This document shows positions 20,824 to 33,200 of a stretch of DNA of 64,000 bases, piece after piece (the first letter of the stretch is position 1; each line of letters opens with the position of its first letter). The notes below the pieces were generated by a model. The model worked only from the letters and a program-made list of their open reading frames with translations, was not told the DNA's origin and did not search any database. This DNA is from Solen grandis (Eukaryota; Mollusca; Bivalvia; Adapedonta; Solenidae), in contig CM037789.1 of NCBI GenBank assembly GCA_021229015.1, positions 24,034,190-24,098,189 on the forward strand. Direction: 5' to 3'. The position numbers were made by a program, and so were the translations under genes.

Positions 20824-21417
20824 TACAACATCTCTCCATAACACTCTTTCGTCATTCATCAATGAAAGTTCAGGACTGGTAGTTCCTGCCACATCTTCCA
20901 GCCAGACCTCTACTGCTGCCACTGCTGACTTCGATTTAACCATTCCCCTGGTCTCTGACGTCACACCAACATCAACCCTGGAACGAGCAAAACTTCTTAT
21001 GCTACAGGACTCTCTTCCTTTACTTCCACCTGGTCGAAGGGAGTGGGGTTCAGTGGATCCGTGAGTATTACGCCAACGCTTAGGTGGCCACCTAAAGGGT
21101 GGAAGTTGATGTCTCCAGACATGAAGTTGTTTGCGGCTGAGTGGGCAGCCATCACCTTGGCAGGTACATGGAGTGGGAAGACACGAAGTGAAGTTATCTT
21201 TGAGTATAACCACCTAGTTCTACCGGGAACCACCCTCACCAGAGACAGCTCAATGGTAGAAATGCTGATAGCAAATTATAACGTTGTGCGACGGATAGCG
21301 GCTGCAGACCACACAACCGAGGAGGACAGCCAAGTCGTACAGGCATTCGAGGGAGGAAGACCAGGAGCTTTGACCAACGAAATTGATGTGCCACTTCGTC
21401 TACAGCCTGAAAATTAA
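20762..21417 (+). pseudogene. Continuation of the third ORF in shifted frames
   Basis: The zinc-finger frame stops at 20821-20823, but the +1 frame is open from before 20762 to TGA 21062-21064 and keeps the same Ser/Thr/Pro-rich composition. After that the original frame is open again to TAA at 21415-21417, with a Trp-rich start (RWPPKGWKLMSPDMKLF). Frame 1 to 2 and back to 1 suggests two compensating indels in a protein originally about 620 residues long. Alternatively GTGAGT at 21061 could be a splice donor. Confidence 0.5.
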
Positions 21418-21834
21418 ACATATTAAGTATCTGATAGGTATTATTATTATTACTATTATTGTTTATGTCAGAATTAGGTTTTAAAGAAAATACTTCATTC
21501 AGATTCTCACTTTAAAGTAATGTGTATGATATTGTTACCTAATCTAAAAAAAAAAAAATAATAATTTTTCCAAATATACCATTTTCTGGGCTGATGGACT
21601 GTTCACTGGTGATATTGTAAAGTAACGGCAAATCTGAAAGAAACAAAGAGATTTTATTTGTATATATATATCTACATTTCATTTGATAATGGGATGACAA
21701 TCTTAAGTATTTACATGTAAACTATGTATAAATGTATTGTTGTTTAAATTTATAAGTTCCAGAGATAACATTTATTGTTGTTAATATTCTTTTAAATTCA
21801 TAAAAAAAAAACTTCAGGAGAAGTTTATATTTTT
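21418..21834. other. 3' untranslated region of the element
   Basis: AT-rich, no coding frame, between the last ORF and the polypurine tract. Confidence 0.6.
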
Positions 21835-21847
21835 AAGGTGGGGGGAG
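21835..21847 (+). other. Polypurine tract
   Basis: AAGGTGGGGGGAG directly abuts the 3' LTR start, the expected plus-strand primer position. Confidence 0.85.
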
Positions 21848-23253
21848 TGTAATAGCCAGTTATCCAAGTTCTGTTACATCCGAAAATTGGTACAGTTTAA
21901 TCTAGAGATAGACGTTCAGTTCATTTGTAAATTGACTTACCTTTCATTTCATTCGTAACTTTGCTGCACTTCCCCATATGTGAGATAGAGAATAGAACTC
22001 CCTTAATTCAGCAAGCTTAATGTTTCATTCGTATTTATTAACAGTAAGCCGTTATTTTAATCGCCAGCATTTGCTGGCGCACTTCTTTCATTTTGACAGC
22101 AGCCGCCATTTGCAACTTTTGGATATAGCGCACTAATTTATGAATTTATAATTTTAATCTCTTTAGGGTAAATATTCATTGTTATTGATACATTTGTTTA
22201 ACTTTTGTCCAAGTTAAATGAAGATATGTATTATTTACATTGTTACAGAGTATTATATTTGTTATTGTAAATCCTGTCAAGCACTATTTATTGTCTAATT
22301 TGGTGGAAGGCTGACAGAAAACTTACGTAGTTTAAAGCTGTATTTCTATATGTGTAATGAACAGATATTCTATGAACTTTGGTTTAAATTTTTCTTATTT
22401 GATAAGGAATATGACTCATTATTTAAAAGAATGCATTTATTTGTTTTGATGACGTTATTGTAAGATTTCATTGGATGCTGGCCCTAACCGAAGTACCTAC
22501 TTGAAGCTGCCAGCATTGCTGGATTCGAAAGAGACTTTCTGATTGGCTGAAAGCATGCCAGCAGCTTCGCCAGCATCCAATCAGTATAAAAGTGAGAGCG
22601 CGTCAGCATCATCATCAGTTGCAACTTTTCAACCCGCGACCTTCAAATTCCAACGTTACACAATAATGAACTTTTTGCCAACTTGTAATCTGCCTGGCGG
22701 CTTTAGAATTCCTAAAGGTATCAGAATTAACATTTAGAAATAGGCAGATTTATTTTAACTCTACTTTTAATATCTTTTGATAAAATTTAGTAAACAAAAC
22801 AATAATATAAGATATGATAGCAAGCAACTGATCACGTCTGACGCACTAGCACTTAAACCTTAATTTATGTAAATACATGAGATAACTGCGGTATATTATA
22901 AAAAATAAAGAATAAGTTCAACCGCAATTCCTCGTCAGTCGTTAATTGTCCAACTTATTAAAAATCAAGCTTAAATACATTCGTCGTTAGGAGTCAGTTA
23001 AGCTTTTAAGCGCTTAACTCCAGTCTTATAAACCTTCCGTCTAGACGCACAACTTCAGCACATCACAACAACAGAGAACAACAAAGACAACATATATATA
23101 TAGACATCCACATTTTTCTTACATTCATAATAGAGATTTTCCAACATGAACGAAGTCTAGACTTAAGGTCTATAAGCAGTACTTAGACTTTATATCCAAA
23201 TTGTCTAAACACCTGAACGCCATCCTGACACAAAGCGACGTCGGGTGTTTACA
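21848..23253 (+). repeat. 3' LTR (1406 bp)
   Basis: TGTAATAGCC...GTGTTTACA, matching the 5' LTR. It keeps a segment of about 75-85 bp (around 22285-22370) missing or altered in the 5' copy. Outside that patch only single-base differences were seen, for example CTAGAGATAG against CTAGAGCTAG and CAGCAGCTTC against CAGCAACTTC. TATA box at 22585, AATAAA at 22904. Confidence 0.95.
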
Positions 23254-24230
23254 GTATTCAAGAAGTTATAGAAGCTGTTAATTCTTTGAAAACGAATAGA
23301 GCTACAGGTAGTGACTGTATTATGAATGAATATTTAATTGCAAGTATTGATATATTAGGATCTCATTTGTGTAATAGTTTAACGTAATTTTAGATTCTGG
23401 CTGTTTCCCGGACAAGTGGGGGGATGTAAACGTTGTTAACAACTACAGGGGAATTACATTGTTGAGTTGTTTGTCAAAGTTATTTACATTAACATTGAAT
23501 AAACGTATTGTCTCCTTTTGTGAAAATTACAATACTATTTCAGATGCTCAGTTTGGTTTTAGGAAAGGAAGGTCCACTGTGGATGCTATGTTTGTGTTCC
23601 ATAATATTGTCCAGCATATTTTGAATGAAAATAAGATGTTGTACTGTGTATTTGTTGATATGGAAAAATGTTTCGATTTAATATATAGAAATGCTTTATG
23701 GCTTAAGCTTTACTATCAGGAATAAAAGGTAAAATTCTCAGAATATTAAAAGACATGTATTGTAAAGTTAAATCATGCGTTAGACAGTGAGTGTAATAAT
23801 TTCTCCGACTTTTTTTAATACTCAGTTGGCTTATGGCAAGGCGAGATAAATTCGCCGATTTTGTTCGCCCTCTTCGTAGAAGATCTAGAATTGTTTTTAC
23901 AAAATGATAATAATTCAGGGTTAAGTGTAGACGATATTTCATTAATAATGTTCCTATTTGCGGATGATATGGTACTTTTTGGTAAATCACCGCAAGAATT
24001 ACAGGATCACTTGGACTTATTACATGTATACTGTGAAAAATGGGGCTTACACGTTAATACATCTAAAACTAAAGCCATGGTTTTTAGAAATAGGGGTCGC
24101 TTACTGCAAAATGAATACTGGTCTAGAGACGGTATAGAGCTTGATAGTGTTGATAACTTTAATTATTTAGGGACAGTTTTTAATTACAGAGGAAATTTTA
24201 CTCTGAATCAAGAATATATTACTGGTAAAG
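23254..24230 (+). pseudogene. LINE reverse transcriptase fragment downstream of the LTR insertion
   Basis: Second half of the LINE begun at 11848. Starting in the duplicated GTAT it reads as RT, with NNYRGITLLS, DAQFGFRKGRSTVDA, VFVDMEKCFD and, from 23861, FADDMVLF (catalytic Asp pair) followed by HVNTSKTKAMVFR. Several breaks occur: a stop near 23384, an apparent deletion before the NNYRG segment, and a frame change between 23725 and 23861. The sequence runs into the assembly gap at 24231. Clearly dead. Confidence 0.85.
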
Positions 24231-24330
24231 NNNNNNNNNNNNNNNNNNNNNNNNNNNNNNNNNNNNNNNNNNNNNNNNNNNNNNNNNNNNNNNNNNNNNN
24301 NNNNNNNNNNNNNNNNNNNNNNNNNNNNNN
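24231..24330. other. Assembly gap (100 N)
   Basis: Exactly 100 N, a standard placeholder, so the true length is unknown. It lies inside the LINE remnant; translated X runs across it are meaningless. Confidence 0.98.
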
Positions 24331-27242
24331 TTTGTTTTTACCGCAATGTGCAACCGATACGAAAAATGTCAAACAGTCAGTCTGTTCATCCGACAAAAAA
24401 GACAATGTCAGTAACGAACGAAAAAGGTAAAGAGGAATCAAAGAAACTGTATGAAAAGATGACAGGAAACAGATCATTTTGCTTTAAATGGAATTGCTTG
24501 AAAATCATTAAACAAGAGACATTATCCGGAACTCACTTATTTGGGGATTTCCATGTAGGTACAATCAAGGTTTTCATGCAATGTTAATGAAAAGCATGTA
24601 ACACAAGAGTAATTCTAGTATTGTCTTTGTAGACCTTTATTCATTTCAAACTGTAAACATGAAAAAAAAAAAAACACTGTTAGGTTTCCGAAGTAAGTAT
24701 ATTGATCTAAGTATAACATGTACATGTTTTACACTTCGGTCTAGTTCAGTTAAGGTCAGGTCTTGTAGGTTTTCTAACTTACTGGACCACTGGTCCAGCT
24801 CTGAAAAATGTTAATGTCGAACCCTGATAACATGATCATGCCACCATATAACATGATCATGCCACCATATAACATGATCATACCATCATATAACATGCCA
24901 CCATATAACATAACACCATATAACATGATCATACCATCATATAACATGATCATGCCATCATGTAAAATGCATAAGCAGAAACAAAGATAAATAAACAACA
25001 TAATCAAATCCTCAAAGACCCATAAATTGAAACATTACAAAATATGTTGTTTTCTAAAGACACCTTCCCATTTTAAGAACATGAGTCAACTACAAACAAC
25101 CGGCAGCCTGGGAGATTTTGCAAGTATTTATCCCTTTGTGAGGGATATTTGAATCTGTATTTAATAAAACACAACCATAAGACTATGATGCCCTAGAAGT
25201 TAGGGTACAGATATTTGAGATAAACTTAGTGAATTCAGACACTAGATGGGATCAAGCAGCTTTTAAAGGTAATGGAATCATATAACACTGAAACAACAAA
25301 ACTGATAAAAGATTAGGCAAACTGATTTTTTTTCTGGATGGATGGTTAGATTGAAGGGATGAATAATAATTAAGTATGGAAACTCTACATTGTTGTTTTT
25401 ATATGTTATTCATCAATTACGCCTCAGTTTCTCAGACACACTGTGCTGCCCAGCTAATTACAGGGGATGTAAGACCCCTAGTACACAGGAACCCTGACCT
25501 ACTGCTAGCTATCTGCAAGGTGTCCTCACATGGGAGAAATGCTTCAACAAAAACATTTTTTTAACTGTGTGTAAAGTGTATGTTAAAAATATAGAGAAAA
25601 ACAAATGGTTCCCAAATCTAGATATACACATGTAATTCCAACAGACTGTCAACAATGAATGGTACAACAGGCACAAAACAATTATGTAGTTGATCTTCAT
25701 CAATAACAAAACTGACCAATTTTCCACTTGGTTACCCCATTTTACACATTGTTAAACCATCGAGAACCTATATCAAATTGAAAGCAATTCTCAGTCTGAA
25801 CAGTTTTTACAGCGTTACCTTCTCACCTAGAAATAAAGAGAAGTAACACACAAGTTTCAAAGCAGGCCTGCATTTCTTGAAACATCTAAATTGGAGATTT
25901 TCCCCAGCTCCATTTTTTTTATAATTATTTTAATATCACCATAAATATGAATTTTAAGTTCTTGAGGACAATTTTCTTTTAAAGTATTCTCATAAAGACA
26001 AAAAAGCCACAAAAAAAAAAGCCAGATCTCTATCTGGTTTGAGGATTAATGCCTTGTTAACTAGGAGCAGTTTACTGATTATCTTTTTACATAAATTGTT
26101 CAGTTTTTACATTCTTTCTTGATACAGACAGAGGTAGTTCATTTGGTAAAATTGGACATAGAATATATACCTTGAAGAATTTCACTTCACACATGAGACT
26201 GATCTATGGTATGCATTCCTTGATTGATGATATTTGATGTTGTTTTTTTTTTTTTGGTCTTTTCAATGCCGGTATCTTTTGAGCAGTAGCAAAATACTTG
26301 GTAGAGAGAGCATTCATGCAGAGGCAGATACTTTATTTATTGCAGGCAGACTTACTCCAAAACTTACAACTCTAATAGATTCCTTTTTAGTCCAACTCTT
26401 TCTCATACAGCACTGACTGGCTGATTAGAACAAAAACATTCAAACCTGTATGAAGTGGCCAATCAAGGAAAATGGCCACTAAGCTCAGGTAGCTGCTAAG
26501 CAAAAAGTAAAAACAGATTCTTTTTCGCGGACGCACGAACAACAAGATCTACTATATAACACAAAAATCGAACTGTTTAGGAATAAAAGACAAATACTTT
26601 AGACCCGTCTTTCTATATTGTTGTTTGAATGTTGAGGGCTAACTGAACTTTTCCATCCGATTCTTTTTCTATGTGCACCTGAAGAAGTCTTGTGATAATC
26701 CCTCAATGTGTGGAGCAATGTGGCAATAGAAGGACAGATCTTCCATCTTTTACATAAATTGCACTATAAAGAATTTACCCCAAAGTGAACATGCTGAATG
26801 ATGTTAAACATTGTTCAAAAAACCCATTTCATATTGACAATAAATAAAATGTTTAAAAGTGTAAAAAACCCATTTACTGATATAGAGTTCTCATTTTAAA
26901 TTATTGTTCATACTAAAACATTATCAGAAAATCTACCTTTGTACCTTCATAAATGAATATGATGAAAATCAAAGAAAAAGAAAAAATAAACACAGAATTA
27001 AGATTGGGGAAGTGACTCTCTTCATATTTCCTTTTCCAGTTACTTCCCTTGTAATTCCTCTAGAGTAACTACCCCTCGAGTCAGACAAATATCTCATTAT
27101 GAGCTCAAATCCCAGCATATGCACCATCTGAAACACGGATATACTGCGATATCGACTTACGAGTATGACACATTTGTATCTAACCAGGTATTTGAACAAT
27201 GAAAGAACAGCTGTAGACATGGTTGTGCTGTGGGTGAGAACA
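24331..27242. other. Intergenic, includes probable DNAJC7 3' UTR on the minus strand
   Basis: No exon recognised. TTTATT (AATAAA on the minus strand) occurs at about 26327-26336 and 24637, possible poly(A) signals for DNAJC7. A weak SINE-tail-like piece (CCAGCTAATTACAGGGGATG) is at about 25450-25560. Confidence 0.5.
24826..24970. repeat. AT-rich 20-23-bp minisatellite
   Basis: Units of AACATGATCATGCCACCATA type, about seven copies, some shortened. TGATCA palindromes recur. Read in both strands it produces repetitive false open frames. Confidence 0.85.
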
Positions 27243-30200
27243 TTATCCAAACTGGAAAGAAAATCCACCGGGAAATCCGCCCCCACTTCCGCCAAACTCG
27301 AACTGTTGACCTCCGCTGAAGAAGGACTGGAATATCACATTGGGGTCGATATCTGGAATAGACAATGATAAACAGATCAGTAATACACAGCTGGAATGTA
27401 AGTATGGTGAATAGTGGAATTAATTTTGCATCTAACATTTTACAAAACAAAGCTTGAAGAAGCTTTTCTTTGATAACAAACTGTAAAATCATTCAATTTT
27501 GTAGGGGACTTATTTTCATTGACTTTGTGGACAGTTTTATCAATGTATATAATCCCCAGTAAAATAGCCAAGTTGAATTTCAAACAAAATTTTGCAAGGC
27601 AAAAGAAAATATTTTTTCTGTGAAATATGAATAGACCTGCCTTCATTGCCCTTACATCCCCTCAACAGCATTTGAGTAATTTGGAAAATGTATAAATTCT
27701 GCCTCATTGCAATATCACTAGCAAAAAAATATGTAACCAAAAAAACAAACAAAAAAAAAACCCCCTTCAAATCACTTTATTTGCTTTGAGTTTAACATTC
27801 CACTGGCAGTCCTGTGCAGACTTTACTTTCTGTCAAGCCCAGGCAAAAATCAAGCTAGTTGATACCAACTCTCTTATCCTTCAATTTTGGATTCGTCTCT
27901 GACCATTGAAGCTGGAGATTACACATATGCAAACCAGTGATTGCTAACGAGCTTGAATATTTGTGACTCACCGTTAAATCCACCGCTAAAACCGTCCATA
28001 TCATCTAGGTCCTGGCCACAGTCGTATCGCTGTCGTTTCTTTGGGTCGGACATCACTGAGTAGGCCTCACCTAGCTCCTTAAACTTTTTCTCCTCTTCCT
28101 TTTGCACATCAGGAGTGTCATGTGAATGTCGATCTAGGTAAGTCATACAATTCCTTGTTAGAGACCAATTTTCCATACACATGTAGGTCCAACTAATTCT
28201 TAGAAATGTAGGTCCAACTACATGTAATTCTTAGATATGTAGGTCCAACTACATGTAATTCTTAGAAATGTAGGTCCAACTACATGTAATTCTTAGAAAT
28301 GTAGGTCCAACTTCATGTAATTCTTAGAAATGTAGGTCCAACTACATGTAATTCTTAGAAATGGTAATTATGTTGTTAGTGTTCACTTACGATTATATCA
28401 ACAGTCAACAGCATTTAGGCAATCAGGATTAACCCTTTCCCTCATGTAGACAAGTTTTGATGTAATGGCAAACACGATAGACCTAGATCAGACAGCTCTG
28501 TCTAATCAGAGTCCTCTTTGTTTGCTCATACAATATTGTAGCTCAGATTCTATACTGTCTGCACAGCAAAGAAAAATCATACATATCATTGTAAGTTCAG
28601 TAAATTAACATAAGTGAGTCCATCAATATTCATGAGATAATGGATTAGTTAGAGGCTCAAAATGCAAAATGAACCTTTGTCATTTAAGAGTACTACAAAC
28701 CTATTTTCTTTGATTTTCATTACTCTAAAAACTAATCTAATAGACAGTTATACTGGAGTTTGAAGCTAACTGCTTGATCTCTCCCATCAATTTTGAAAAC
28801 AACTTGTCAAGATTGGCATATAAGAAACTAGAACTACAACTGAAGGTAATTAATACCCAGGCACACCCCTCTTACACAGAAGGGCTATAATTCTCACAAT
28901 ACCATTGACCCAGTTATCTGTACTTGTCCGTTTGGTCTTGATAAATCATTATTCAAACGGTGAAGCAGGGGTATGTTAAAGACATCCAGGGGTGTAAATC
29001 TACACTCATCTGCTTGCCATGGAAAGAAAACAAAGTGCATTGGGAGGAAAAATAAAAATATTCCTTAGTATTTTACTATCTCAAATTTGGGGAAATGCAA
29101 GAAAGGGAGATAACTTTAGGGAAATAACTGACAAGGCCATACCTGGATGATGTATTAGAGCCCGTTTTCTGTATGCTTTCTTGATCTCATCTTCCGTGGC
29201 GTTCTTCGTGACTCCGAGGATTTTGTAATAATCCTTCCTCTTGCTTTTCTTCAATTCTAACTTGGCCTCCTGCAGTAACCGCTTGTTGTCTGGCAACAGA
29301 AAAATTGGGAATCACTAGATGAACAAGCAACACCAAGTTTTTCTTTTTCCTAATTGTAGGATCCAATATAGGTCCAATTCCTAAAATAGGTAAAATTTTC
29401 CCATTTGGCAAACAAAATTCCCAAATCGGAAGATAAATTCACCTCGTTCTGTTTTTTATTACATGTACACTTAGTTGCGTTTCTGCCAACTCAAAATTCC
29501 CAATGGGGTGAAGATTTTTTATTTTATCCAAAATGGGCAGAAAGAATTATTAAGTTTGAGTATCACTACATCAAATGGTCCAAGTGTACACCACAACCTC
29601 CCTTTATCTACCTTATTTTCTATTTTTAGCAACACTGACCTTGAACCCATCCAGCTTACATGATAACCCCAAGCTACCTTTCTGTGATATTAACAAATTA
29701 TTCCAATTTTCTAGGGTTCTTCCTTTCTCCTAATTTGTTGTCCAATGATTCCAATTTTACAGGAAAGGACTCTTGATTAAATCTGGTCAGACTCTATATT
29801 GATATAAAGTAGGGCACCAACCTTTTGGCAAAACCCTTGTCAAGGGCTCAAGCTTTCAGGATCCTGGTATTGATCCCCAAGTTTTACAAGATAAACATTG
29901 CCAGCACCAATTTTATTTTTACCTATTTGAAATTATGGAGGAAATATCTTCTTAAAATTTCTGACATACCTCTAGTTTTATCCATCTGACAAATCTTTTC
30001 GTAGTCTCGGACCGCTTCTTCATATCTTTCACAATCCATGAAACTGAACAAAAAAAACAAAACAAAAAAACCCCAGAGTTGTTTGTTTGGATTTTGCATT
30101 TCACTAACAATATTTTAATAATTTGAAGACTGTGTCTCCTAGCAATGGATGAAGCACGGCAACACTGCAGATCACGTCAAAGACATGTAATACCACACCC

Positions 30201-33200
30201 AGTCAAATTATCCTGACACTGGGTCAACCAGATCTGGAACTACCATATTTATGTGCTAAGCACAAAGCAGGGAGCTACCATTACCATTTCTTACTCCATT
30301 ATTATTTCGTAGTCAGGGATACTTCCTATCAGCTCCCACACCTGAGGTTGATGTTCTATCCACCCAAGCCACTGAAGGCAGTATGTGTCACTTCACATGA
30401 TAAAAAGCAATAATGCAATCTTATAAAAATCTATTTCATATTGAAAAAAAAAAAAAAAATCTGGAAAATCGCTGTAAATATATATATTTAATTTTCAGGT
30501 GAATGTCTGTATTTAAATACTTATTTCTACCTACCTCTTTGCTCTTCTCATGAAGGCCTTTAAATATGACTCATCTAGTTCAATTGCTTTTGTACAGTCG
30601 TCAATAGCTTCTTCATTCTTGTTCAGCTGCAGGAAGAGAAATTTACGCTATGTTGCACAAAGATATTAATTTAGGAATCCTTTATTGAATAAAAGCAAGG
30701 GAGGTAAGTCATTATGGAGGATCTGAAGTCTGAACCAAAATTAATGTAAAATTAAAACCCCCAAACAGTAGTGCTACATCCCAGCTCCCACAATACACTA
30801 TATGGCTAGCAATTTCTATTTTTAGTAAAAGTGGCCATGACCCCATCCATTCCAAACTAGAAATATCAACTGAAGGTGGTTTGCCCAAAGTCAAACTTGG
30901 CTTTCATTTTATTAAAATTTAGCTTTATTTATTATTCACTGATTACAAAACAAGTTACCACAACTTATATTAATCATTCTTGATGGCTCTAGTGACAGCC
31001 TTTGTAGTCGATATTTTGAGGGGAAACCGGAAAATCCGGAGAATACCGACAAGTCTGGATGGGCCACACTGTACCCCCTCAGGTACATGACCAGGATTCG
31101 AACCCAGGACACACTGGTGAGAAACAATGCCCATTACCCCGACTCTACCAAGGCACTCATTTTTATTAGGATAAGCAAGTGGTAGGGTACTAATATACAT
31201 AATTTTGTGGGTATAATAAACCTTGCTATATAGTGAAAAGTCTCACTACAGTACCATAAATTTCTGAAATACTTAACATGTTGTTGGATGTTTTGAGATT
31301 ATAGGAGGGCCCTTACATCACAGACTCCAATAGGAGAGCTATTAACAATTCACACATCATAGGTTTGTGTTGAAAAATATTACAAAAAAAAAAACAACAT
31401 CTTTTCTTTGTTGACATACCTTAGAACAAACAGTAGCCCTATTACAGTAGAGTTTAGAGTTTGTGAACTTGTTGTTTGGGTCTATAGACAGTGCCTCTGT
31501 GTAAATGTTGTATGCATCTTCATATTTCCCAGCTCTAAATGCTTGGTTTCCTTCTTCTTTTTTGGCTATCAGCTGTTTTGCTTTCTGAAATATACATAAA
31601 TAGGCATGAACTGCAGTGTAAATTTGAAGATACATTGATCAATCATATTAAATTGATCACCTATTGATTTCCAACGACACAAAAACACTAGGAGATGCCC
31701 ATAGGCATCATATCAAGCCTACAGCCCTTTCACCTCTCTGTGTGACTTTGACCATGGAGTTCGGGACCCGACTCCTATGTGCAACACAATGTCTTCTTAA
31801 GGAAAATCTTACTACCAAATCATTTGAGATTACAGTCAAACCTGTAAACAACAGTCAGGCAGGGGAACAAAGTGGCCGTTGTTCACAGGTGACCTTTATT
31901 CAGAGGGTCAGTCAGTTAAGATTTGAAGACTGATATACTGTACATACAAGTCATGTACATGTAGATAGACTGAAAAAAGAAACAATTTTCGCTTTATTAA
32001 TACAAAGATAGTTATTTGCAGGATTACACGGACTTAATTCAATTACACAAACTCTTTGACTTTCAGTGAAATTTACCCTCTTGTTTCGTGTGTTAATTGT
32101 ACGTTTACAAATGTAAACCTTCCATGTTGCAATTTATTTAGAATCCACTGCCATTTGTTTTGCGATAATAAGAGTGATTCCCCTTATTCATGTTTATTTT
32201 GCTATTAAATCATTTTCTTATAATTCCCCCTCTCTCTCTTAATAAATGATAATACCTAATAGATTGCTTTGCTTACTAAAACTATCAAGCTTGTTTTATT
32301 TTTCTAATTGGGTGACAAATTAATGAATACTCATCCATTGATGGGGGAAAATTGTAGCCATTGTAAGAAGTGTTAAAACAACAATTAATCAAACAGGTCT
32401 ATTTCAGCTGATGGCCGAGACAATAAGCAGTTTTGCTCAATTCTCAGGACCATGATCCCGAAATTGCTAAGCATCTCGTACCAGTTAACCAATGAGAATT
32501 CACCCCCTCAGCGTATTACCCCTGTGTACTGAGATGTCTGCTGACACCTTCGTATCCTCAGGTGTTTCTGGAAACTGGTGACACATGCCCCACACGCGAG
32601 GCACTAAAGCTGTCCGGTTGCCTAGTGACCCTTGTTTGAAGGGCTTATAGCACAGCGGGGATATTACTGACCGTTATAGGCAGGTGATTGGGAATCTGAT
32701 GTGACCTTGCTGTCAGATGACTGTTGTCCAAGGTGACGTTGGTACAGGTTTGACTGTACTTTAATCCAAAGATAAGGTAAAATGTCTTTATCTGGTATCT
32801 TCAAGATGGCTATATGCTTTTAAGTAAGGGTACCTGCTAGCAGATTGAACAGTTTGGAAGAAATAAAGAGGAAATAGATGTGAAAGTCCCCTTACCCTGT
32901 ATGTGTCTTTCGCCTTCTGGTGGTCTGGTGCCAGCCTAAGGACCTGCTGGAAATGTTGAAAGGCCTTGTCTACATTGTCTTGGTAATACAAACACATGCC
33001 TCGCACGTACAGTGCATCTGCGTTCAGTCCGTCACGCTGCAGGATGTCACTGATATCAGAAATACAGGGAAGTTTTAATAATTAAAATCTTAACATGTAA
33101 TTATTATAGTAACAACCTGTTTATTCCCTATATACTCAAATATTAATATCTACCATTGATAAACACAAAAGATGGGTATAATAAATAATTCTCCCCAGTT

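Larger units (their letters stand above)
12496..23253 (+). mobile_element. Ty3/gypsy LTR retrotransposon with an extra zinc-finger ORF
   Basis: Complete element of 10,758 bp: 5' LTR 12496-13818, tRNA-Leu primer site, gag, -1 frameshift signal, pol with the order protease, reverse transcriptase, RNase H, integrase (the Ty3/gypsy order), a third ORF with C2H2 zinc fingers, polypurine tract, and 3' LTR 21848-23253. It is inserted in a LINE with a GTAT target duplication. The LTRs are nearly identical outside one indel-rich stretch (about 12840-12930 against 22190-22375), which suggests a recent insertion. Pol carries one frame break in RNase H and ORF3 has two, so this copy is probably not autonomous. 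No envelope-like protein with signal and membrane segments is seen. Confidence 0.93.
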
